DNA of 9,028 nt from an uncultured Clostridia bacterium (lineage in GTDB: Bacteria; Bacillota; Clostridia; Oscillospirales; Oscillospiraceae), in contig CALCRH010000309.1 in assembly GCA_937894515.1 (NCBI GenBank), positions 1 through 9,028 on the forward strand, in the 5' to 3' direction. Shown in pieces: positions 1-4,200 of this stretch (positions within the stretch are counted from its first letter, which is position 1; each line of letters opens with the position of its first letter). The position numbers were made by a program, and so were the translations under genes. The notes below the pieces were generated by a model. That model was not told where the DNA came from. It saw only the letters and a program-made list of their open reading frames with translations, and ran no database searches.

Positions 1-188
1 CTCGGACTCGTGACGTCGGAATGATGTTTCACCGGGACGGCCGGGCGCTGAGTGGTTGCCGGTCGAACGGGGGGAGTTTGTCGGCTGCGAACCGTGTTTC
101 CGATGGTCGAAGCGGGGCGAGAGGGGGTAGGTTTTCGGCTGCGATCGGCGGAGCCGACTCCGCGCAGCCATTTATCGAGAACGCCCAT
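1..188 (-). CDS. Partial gene, 5' end only: unidentified protein with basic, proline-rich N-terminus
   Basis: An open frame of 62 codons starts at the ATG at 188-186 and has no stop before the left edge, so only the N-terminus is visible. It begins MGVLDKWLRGVGSADRSRKP and continues rich in Pro, Arg, Thr and Ser, with no obvious signal peptide or membrane segment. This looks like a disordered basic extension before a domain that lies outside the window. A purine-rich ribosome binding site (AAAGGAGAAGG, 197-207) precedes the ATG. Codon third positions are often G or C, as expected for a real gene in this GC-rich stretch. The family cannot be named. The plus-strand frame covering the same bases (21-239) has no better start and is probably a shadow. 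Confidence 0.6.
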   Translation of the reverse strand, partial: MGVLDKWLRGVGSADRSRKPTPSRPASTIGNTVRSRQTPPVRPATTQRPAVPVKHHSDVTSP

Positions 189-260
189 AGGCGAAGCCTT
201 CTCCTTTCGCAAGATTTAGCGGAAACGTGTTCCTCGTAAATACTGTATATAGTATAACAC
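189..260 (-). promoter_or_regulatory. Leader and possible promoter of the left-edge gene
   Basis: Read on the minus strand, this stretch is AT-rich upstream and carries a -10-like TATACT at 256-251, about 63 bases before the ATG. No convincing -35 hexamer lies at 16-18 bp, so the promoter call is weak. The SD-like AAAGGAG at 207-201 lies inside the leader. Confidence 0.3.
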
Positions 261-336
261 ATAGTTTTCCAAAAATCTACCCCCAAATGACAAAAAGTTT
301 GATTTTTTTGAAGGTGAGTTCTTGGGAAAAAGACTT

Positions 337-660
337 TTATTTATAATAAATCCCGTTTCCGGACTTCGGCTTGGGAATCTCCGCCGAGAGTTCCTGCGTG
401 GTTCCGCAGACCAGCCGGCGACAGTCGATGTCCGTTGGGAATTCACGACAAGCACCATTCGCTCCGACAAGGACGAAGTAGGACTGGCGCTTGTTAATGG
501 GCGTGCCGAATCCCAGGTTTGCAATCCGTGCCGTCGCCCGCACCTGTCCTTTCGACACGGGCACCAGGCGCAACGTCTCAAGCTTCAGACGGTAACCCAG
601 GTGGTCACGGATGAACTCAAAGGCCGTTCGGCTCGGCACCCAGACATAAAAAAGGGACGT
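337..660 (-). pseudogene. Relic of a DUF4832-type protein, C-terminal part only
   Basis: The minus-strand frame ending at the TAA at 337-339 encodes about 105 residues resembling the C-terminal part of DUF4832 proteins, which are often found with glycoside-hydrolase-like extracellular proteins. The recognisable run is AFEFIRDHLGYRLKLETLRL followed by IANLGFGTPINKRQ and FPTDIDCRRL...ELSAEI. A full-length member is several hundred residues; here everything upstream is missing. The only in-frame start is a GTG in mid-domain (639) with no ribosome binding site. Homology ends at the 3' side at GNGIYYK, before the usual closing strand, so both ends are lost. The break on the upstream side falls at the 664-699 hairpin. 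The family assignment is from memory of the motif, and function is presumably lost. Confidence 0.6.
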
Positions 661-663
661 CCG

Positions 664-708
664 AAGGGAGAGACTACGTATCGAAGTAGTCTCTCCCTTT
701 GATTTTTT
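664..708 (+). terminator. Perfect 14-bp stem-loop with T-tract at the junction of two gene relics
   Basis: Arms at 664-677 (AAGGGAGAGACTAC) and 686-699 pair perfectly around an 8-nt loop, followed by TGATTTTTT to 708, which fits a rho-independent terminator on the plus strand. On the minus strand a T6 run also follows, about 10 nt past the stem, so it may act both ways. It lies exactly between the DUF4832 and tnpV relics, so it may instead be an end structure of a lost mobile element. Confidence 0.6.
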
Positions 709-805
709 GCAATCAGCCGAAAATCAGATGCTTTGGGTGCAGCGGATGAATGCAGTACGGGAAACGGCAATGGAGATCGTCAATAATGATCTGATTTACG
801 CATAA
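707..805 (+). pseudogene. tnpV: Relic of tnpV, C-terminal end of a transposon-encoded protein
   Basis: The plus-strand frame ending at the TAA at 803-805 reads LQSAENQMLWVQRMNAVRET, then AMEIVNNDLIYA. This matches the characteristic C-terminus of TnpV, a small protein of about 110-120 residues found in many clostridial transposons and integrative elements, whose end has the pattern (M/A)xWVxxMNxxRxxAxEI followed by E/DLIY. Only about the last 32 residues remain; the rest is cut off at the hairpin ending at 699. There is no start codon or ribosome binding site in frame at a sensible place, so this is a fragment. It shows that a mobile element once lay here. The family identification is from memory and was not tested by a search. 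Confidence 0.65.
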
Positions 806-809
806 TAGC

Positions 810-843
810 GCACGGCGGTGGGGAGCAATCCCTGCCGCCGTGC
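810..843 (-). terminator. Long GC-rich hairpin directly after the MATE exporter gene
   Basis: Bases 810-818 (GCACGGCGG) pair perfectly with 835-843. The stem continues through two G-T wobbles and three G-C pairs to a 6-nt loop (824-829), giving about 14 pairs. It begins four bases past the exporter stop codon, where a terminator is expected. A proper T-tract is missing in both directions, so termination may be weak, or the hairpin may protect the mRNA 3' end. Confidence 0.5.
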
Positions 844-847
844 ATCA

Positions 848-2185
848 TTACGTATGTTTCCATTCCCCGCTCCTGTAAAGCAGAAATGATAGTACCGCCG
901 CCACGCTCCATCCGATAGGCCATGCAAGCCATATTCCGGTCGAGCCGAGCGATGTTCGAGATAACGTCATTGCCAAAGCAACCCGCAAAATGAGATCGGT
1001 GAATGTGGCTGTCATAAATTTTTTCATCATTCCTGCTCCGCGCAGTACGCCGTCTGAAACAAGTTTGGCGGATATGATAAAGTAGAACGGTGAAACAATC
1101 CGCAAAAATTCGATGCCGCTTTTTAACGCTTCTGCGCTTGGAGTATCAAGGAACAGCGTAACGAGATATCTGCCGGCAAAGAAATATGCACCGGCAAACG
1201 GAATACAAAGCAGCCAAACAAGTTTTATTCCTGCCTTGTAGCCATTTTTCACTCTCGGTAATTTATTTGCACCGATATTCTGCGCAGTGAAATTGGAGAT
1301 ACCGTTTCCAAGTGTCGTAAACGATGTGATCACAAGATTATTCAGCTTTACCGATGCTGAATATCCGGCAATAACTCCTGTTCCAAATGTATTGATTACA
1401 CCTTGTATGAGAATGTTGCCGACGGAAATAAAACTCTGCTGGAGCATACTTGGAACGGCTATCCTTGCCATCTTCCCGAGAAGTGTCCACGAAAACAAGA
1501 TGAATTTCCCGGTTTTTATGTCTCTAAGCCGTCTGAATACAAAGACAAGAGCAAGAATACAACTTATACCTTGACACAAAAACGTTGCCCAAGCAACACC
1601 GTCAACGCCATGCGTAAATACGGATGAAAATGCGGTCGTAAAGAGAATGTCAACACCGATATTGGCAAGTGACGAACACATAAGAAACAGAAACGGTGTT
1701 TTTGAATCGCCGAGTGCAGAGAAAATTCCGGTTGCAACATTGTAGAAGAAAACGAAAGGTAATCCCCAAATATAAATATCGAGATACAATTTTGATGCCG
1801 GAAGAATTTCCGGCGGCGTATGTATCAAAGTCAATAGTTCTTCGCTGAAAACAATACCGATAGTCATCAAAAGCAAGCACAGAGCCCCGCTTGCTATCAT
1901 TGTTGTGGTGACGGCTGATTTAAGATCACGGAGCTTTCCGGCACCGAATAATTGAGATACGATCACCGAGCATCCGATATTACACCCGAAAGCGAACGCA
2001 ATAAAAACAAGCGTTATTTCATAACTGTTGCCGACAGCGGCGAGCGCGTTTTCACCAACAAATTTACCGGAGACAAAGCTATCGGCTATATTGTAAAGCT
2101 GCTGAAAAATAATGCTTCCGAAAAGCGGGAGACAGAATCGCCAAAGAACCGAACTCGGATTTCCCACCGTAAGATCCTTATTCAT
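848..2185 (-). CDS. MATE-family multidrug/toxin exporter
   Basis: This is a 445-aa polytopic membrane protein of the MATE (multidrug and toxic compound extrusion) family, which exports organic compounds in exchange for Na+ or H+. Length and layout fit the family's 12 helices in two similar halves. The N-half has PLFGSIIFQQLYNIADSFVS (about 20-39) and ends its fifth helix with GIFSALGDSKTP (about 153-164). The C-half has IQGVINTFGTGVIAGYSASV (about 265-284) and RIVSPFYFI. It starts at an ATG with GGGAGGG five bases upstream (2191-2197), and the start overlaps the end of the preceding small gene by 8 bp, suggesting translational coupling. A divergent LysR-type gene is the likely regulator. Substrate is unknown; sequence does not tell drug from metabolite export. 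Confidence 0.93.
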   Translation of the reverse strand: MNKDLTVGNPSSVLWRFCLPLFGSIIFQQLYNIADSFVSGKFVGENALAAVGNSYEITLVFIAFAFGCNIGCSVIVSQLFGAGKLRDLKSAVTTTMIASGALCLLLMTIGIVFSEELLTLIHTPPEILPASKLYLDIYIWGLPFVFFYNVATGIFSALGDSKTPFLFLMCSSLANIGVDILFTTAFSSVFTHGVDGVAWATFLCQGISCILALVFVFRRLRDIKTGKFILFSWTLLGKMARIAVPSMLQQSFISVGNILIQGVINTFGTGVIAGYSASVKLNNLVITSFTTLGNGISNFTAQNIGANKLPRVKNGYKAGIKLVWLLCIPFAGAYFFAGRYLVTLFLDTPSAEALKSGIEFLRIVSPFYFIISAKLVSDGVLRGAGMMKKFMTATFTDLILRVALAMTLSRTSLGSTGIWLAWPIGWSVAAVLSFLLYRSGEWKHT

Positions 2186-2456
2186 TTATACCCTCCCTGC
2201 TTTCTTTATGTTTATAGAAAGCAAGAACGGCGGAAATGCAGGATAAAGCAGTGCCGATTCCGTAGAGAACAGCGAGAAGGTCTGCGCCTTGCGTTATTTT
2301 CCAGATGGTGCCGGCCACAAATCCGAGCCCCATTGAAATGGTGGTAAATCTTTCCACTCCGGTTCCCCGGCTTTTTCGTTTGAATTGATTGATAATCAGA
2401 AACATCAGCCCAATGCAAAATGAAACCGCCATTAACATTTCCAATACTTTTCCCAT
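2178..2456 (-). CDS. Small three-helix membrane protein, first gene of the MATE operon
   Basis: This 92-aa protein has three likely membrane helices, at about residues 4-23, 39-54 and 59-81, a basic loop QFKRKSR after the first, and a charged tail. I do not recognise the family. Its stop (TAA, 2178-2180) lies inside the start of the MATE gene, with an 8-bp overlap, so the two are one transcript and probably translationally coupled. The size suggests an accessory or modulator of the exporter, but this rests only on position. The ribosome binding site is weak (GGAAAG about 12 nt before ATG), while the MATE gene's own site is strong. A consensus promoter lies about 60 bp upstream. Homology to small multidrug-resistance proteins (about 105-110 aa, four helices) was considered, but their motifs are absent. 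Confidence 0.75.
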   Translation of the reverse strand: MGKVLEMLMAVSFCIGLMFLIINQFKRKSRGTGVERFTTISMGLGFVAGTIWKITQGADLLAVLYGIGTALSCISAVLAFYKHKESREGINE

Positions 2457-2472
2457 TTGAATCGCATTCTTT

Positions 2473-2513
2473 CCGTAACCAAATTTCCCAAAGCTATTGA
2501 CGGATGGTTACGG
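2473..2513 (-). promoter_or_regulatory. Inverted repeat forming a possible 5'-end hairpin in the MATE operon leader
   Basis: CCGTAACC at 2473-2480 and GGTTACGG at 2506-2513 are perfect 8-bp inverted repeats 25 bp apart. The predicted transcription start of the minus-strand operon is near 2511, so the mRNA would begin almost exactly with one arm and could fold into a hairpin whose second arm abuts the weak SD-like GGAAAG. As DNA, the same repeat flanks the -35 of the regulator promoter and could be an operator. Confidence 0.4.
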
Positions 2514-2525
2514 TTATATTATAAT
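2497..2525 (+). promoter_or_regulatory. Sigma-A promoter of the LysR-type regulator gene
   Basis: TTGACG (2497-2502) and TATAAT (2520-2525) are separated by an ideal 17 bp. The predicted start is near 2532, about 60 bp before the regulator ATG. The -10 overlaps the -10 of the opposing promoter. Confidence 0.75.
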
Positions 2526-2546
2526 AGCGTCGCAGACATATGTAAA
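2518..2546 (-). promoter_or_regulatory. Sigma-A promoter of the small membrane protein-MATE operon
   Basis: On the minus strand, TTTACA (2546-2541) and TATAAT (2523-2518) are 17 bp apart. The -10 overlaps the opposing promoter's -10 by four bases, so RNA polymerase can occupy only one of the two at a time. The -35 lies inside the candidate LysR-type binding site. Confidence 0.7.
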
Positions 2547-2554
2547 ATGTATGT
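2536..2554. promoter_or_regulatory. Candidate LysR-type regulator binding site (T-N11-A dyad)
   Basis: The dyad ACATA-N9-TATGT (2536-2540 and 2550-2554) contains the symmetric T-N11-A pattern typical of LysR-type regulator sites. It covers the -35 of the exporter promoter and lies just downstream of the regulator's own transcription start, so a bound protein could control both genes. AT-rich DNA gives such patterns by chance, so confidence is modest. Confidence 0.4.
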
Positions 2555-2592
2555 TTGATATAATAATTATTCTATTTTGATATGGTGAGAAA

Positions 2593-3507
2593 ATGAATAT
2601 CAGTTTTGATTACTACCGGGTGTTCTATTACGTTGCCAAGTACAAAAACATAACGCTTGCATCAAATGCCCTGAACTATAATCAGCCAAATGTTACAAGA
2701 ACGATTAAGAATCTTGAAGGGGCACTCGGCTGTACGCTGTTTGTCCGCACAAATAGAGGTGTTACCCTTACGGCAGAAGGGGAAAAGCTTTATGAGCATA
2801 TTCGTATTGCAGTAGAACATATTGAAATGGCAGAGACGGAAATCGAAGGCGAAAGATCTCTGCAAAGCGGGATCGTTTCGGTCGGTGCAACAGAGGTGGC
2901 TCTTCGGTGTTTTCTTTTACCGGTGTTGAATGAATTCCGTTGTAAATATCCGAGTATCCGGTTGAACATTTCAAATAATACAACATTGCAGGCAATCGCA
3001 TCCCTAAAAAGCGGGCTCGTGGATATGGCCGTCGTAACAACACCTACCGGAGAGATGAAAGATTTGAAATCTGTCTTGCTGAAAGATGTTCGTGAAATCG
3101 CAGTATGTGGGGATGCCTTTCGCGATCTGACCGAAAAAACATTGTCACTTGGTGAGCTTGCCGCTTATCCGATTATTTCTTTAGGACGGAAAGCCAAAAC
3201 ATATGAAATGTATCAGAATTGGTTTGCCGGGAACAATGTAGAATTTTCGCCGGATATAGAAGCGGCGACAGCCGATCAGATTCTTCCGATGGTTAAGAAC
3301 AATCTCGGTATTGGTTTTGTCCCGGAAGAGTTTTTGAAAGGAGAGGACAGCAGCGGGATTCACTGTCTGAAATTGGTAGAAAACACACCGGTACGATCTA
3401 TCGTGATATTGAAGCGTCGAGGATGTTCGTTGAGCATTGCAGCACAAAAGATGTGGGAGATTTGCAAAGAAAACGGCGAATTTCAACTTGACTTTTTGCA
3501 CGATTAG
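2593..3507 (+). CDS. LysR-type transcriptional regulator
   Basis: This 304-aa protein has the usual size of LysR-type regulators. The N-terminal winged helix-turn-helix covers about residues 4-63, with the recognition region TLASNALNYNQPNVTRTIKN followed by LEGALGCTLFVRTNRGVTLT and AEGEKLYEH. A linker helix follows, and the effector-binding domain occupies about 90-290 (SGIVSVGATEVALR, LKSGLVDMAVVTTP, NNLGIGFVPEEF). It starts at an ATG with GGTGAG just upstream (2584-2589), which is close spacing. It is divergent from the exporter operon and shares overlapping promoters with it, the classic layout for a regulator that controls its neighbour and itself. The inducer is unknown; nothing in the sequence links it to B12, although the riboswitch operon's promoter overlaps its 3' end. 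Confidence 0.93.
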   Translation: MNISFDYYRVFYYVAKYKNITLASNALNYNQPNVTRTIKNLEGALGCTLFVRTNRGVTLTAEGEKLYEHIRIAVEHIEMAETEIEGERSLQSGIVSVGATEVALRCFLLPVLNEFRCKYPSIRLNISNNTTLQAIASLKSGLVDMAVVTTPTGEMKDLKSVLLKDVREIAVCGDAFRDLTEKTLSLGELAAYPIISLGRKAKTYEMYQNWFAGNNVEFSPDIEAATADQILPMVKNNLGIGFVPEEFLKGEDSSGIHCLKLVENTPVRSIVILKRRGCSLSIAAQKMWEICKENGEFQLDFLHD

Positions 3508-3524
3508 TGATAAAATAATATAAA
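3496..3524 (+). promoter_or_regulatory. Promoter of the B12 riboswitch operon
   Basis: TTGCAC (3496-3501) and TATAAA (3519-3524) are spaced by 17 bp. The -35 lies in the last codons of the regulator gene. The predicted start near 3531 is about 17 nt before the first riboswitch stem, as expected for a riboswitch leader. AT-rich surroundings offer other -10-like matches, so the exact choice is uncertain. Confidence 0.5.
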
Positions 3525-3544
3525 ATTGAATACTCGATATAAGA

Positions 3545-3750
3545 AGATACGGTTTGAAAAGTTGTTAACTGAGTAGATGTAAAAGGGAATCCGGTTCGAA
3601 TCCGGAACAACCGCCATTACTGTATTTGACACATTGGGGACAGAATAAGCCATTGGCGTACTTTGTGGAAACGCGGATACTCTGAGAAGGTTTGTCCCTT
3701 AATGCGGCATTATGCCGCCTGATCATAAGTCAGGATACCTGCCGTAACTT
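3545..3750 (+). promoter_or_regulatory. Cobalamin (B12) riboswitch aptamer
   Basis: The region carries the conserved parts of the cobalamin aptamer in order. P1 is TACGG (3548-3552) with CCGTA (3742-3746). The core AAAAGGGAATCCGG (3581-3594) is followed by its partner CCGG and then CCGCCATTACTGTA (3611-3624). GGGACA (3637-3642) pairs with TGTCCC (3693-3698). Next come GCCATTGG (3649-3656), a GCGGCA hairpin (3704-3718), and the hallmark AAGTCAGGATACCTGCC (3727-3743), the B12-box part. The length of about 200 nt is typical. It binds a cobalamin and should turn off the downstream genes when B12 is plentiful. Genes under such switches usually make or import cobalamin, which is the main clue to the operon's role. 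Which cobalamin form is preferred cannot be told from the sequence. Confidence 0.93.
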
Positions 3751-3779
3751 CTGAGGTTAAACACAATTTGGGCGTGAAG

Positions 3780-3832
3780 AGTGCAACCGATTTATCTGCC
3801 GATTTCGGCGGTATTACGGGTGCACTTTTTTT
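3780..3832 (+). terminator. Intrinsic terminator 1 of the riboswitch expression platform
   Basis: AGTGCAACCG (3780-3789) pairs with CGGGTGCACT (3817-3826) with one mismatch. Inside it lies a smaller hairpin, GCCGATTTCGGC (3798-3809). A run of seven T follows at 3826-3832. It begins 30 nt after the aptamer, the expected place for transcription control by B12. The AACCG of the 5' arm could alternatively pair with CGGTT in the 5' strand near P1 (3550-3554), a possible antiterminator; this pairing is short and speculative. Confidence 0.85.
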
Positions 3833-3874
3833 GCCCGAAATACTGTCTTTTGTCGTTATGCGGTAAATCCGTTG

Positions 3875-3909
3875 TACTCTTTCCTCCTTGTGTGGAAAGA
3901 GTATTTTTT
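3875..3909 (+). terminator. Intrinsic terminator 2, in series before the first gene
   Basis: TACTCTTTCC (3875-3884) and GGAAAGAGTA (3894-3903) form a perfect 10-bp stem with a 9-nt loop, followed by six T (3904-3909). It stands between terminator 1 and the first start codon. CCTCCTT at 3883-3889, at the stem-loop boundary, is the exact complement of AAGGAGG at 3918-3924, the ribosome binding site of the next gene, so this element could also mask that site. Confidence 0.8.
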
Positions 3910-3930
3910 ATGCAGGAAAGGAGGTGCGAA

Positions 3931-4170
3931 ATGACGGAGGAAGAAAAAGTTGCTTTGGCGAAGGAACAGCTTTTATCGAAATATGCTGAGCTTGGACGGA
4001 TTCCTCAAAAGAAAGACTTTGATGAAGCCACAAGGTCACGCATAAAGGCGTTTCTCGGTCCGTGGCCGAGAGCTCTTGAAAAAGCGGGATTAAAGGAACC
4101 GCCGGAACCGAAATCTCGCACCTATGCTGCGTCGAAAGGACGACGTAAAAAAAGCAAAACACAAAAATAG
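3931..4170 (+). CDS. Small basic protein resembling the homing-endonuclease-associated (HNH) repeat
   Basis: The 79-aa protein starts at ATG 3931, placed by AAAGGAGG (3917-3924) six bases upstream. A longer reading from GTG 3781 would begin inside terminator 1 and is rejected. Residues about 10-50 (LLSKYAELGRIPQKKDFDEA, then IKAFLGPWPRALEKAGLK) resemble the short helical repeat found beside HNH and homing endonucleases, thought to bind DNA: a helix, LGRxPxxxDF, then the FGxWxxALExAGL-like end. The tail is very basic (KGRRKKSKTQK), which suits nucleic-acid binding. No nuclease residues are present. It is the first gene after the B12 riboswitch and 30 bp before the secreted protein gene, so it is co-regulated. 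Why a nucleic-acid-binding-like protein heads a vitamin-uptake operon is unknown; a local regulatory role is only a guess. Confidence 0.75.
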   Translation: MTEEEKVALAKEQLLSKYAELGRIPQKKDFDEATRSRIKAFLGPWPRALEKAGLKEPPEPKSRTYAASKGRRKKSKTQK

Positions 4171-4200
4171 GTAAAACATGAAAAAAGGAGAACATTCGCT

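Noticed and set aside
149..164. GCGGAG-CCGA-CTCCGC inverted repeat as a terminator
   Set aside because: It lies inside the open left-edge coding frame and has no T-tract on either side.
216..702. Overlapping open frames 322-702 (plus) and 216-581 (minus)
   Set aside because: Their residues show no family pattern, while the third frame in the same place reads as a DUF4832 fragment, so they are shadows of the relic.
3550..3616. Possible tRNA gene ending in a T-arm and CCGCCA
   Set aside because: The segment is too short, has no anticodon arm or matching 7-bp acceptor stem, and the spacing from T stem to CCA is one base off. The cobalamin aptamer explains all of it.
3781..3930. N-terminal extension of the small HNH-repeat-like gene from GTG 3781
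   Set aside because: It would start inside terminator 1 and run through terminator 2. ATG 3931 has a strong ribosome binding site and matches the start of the recognisable domain.
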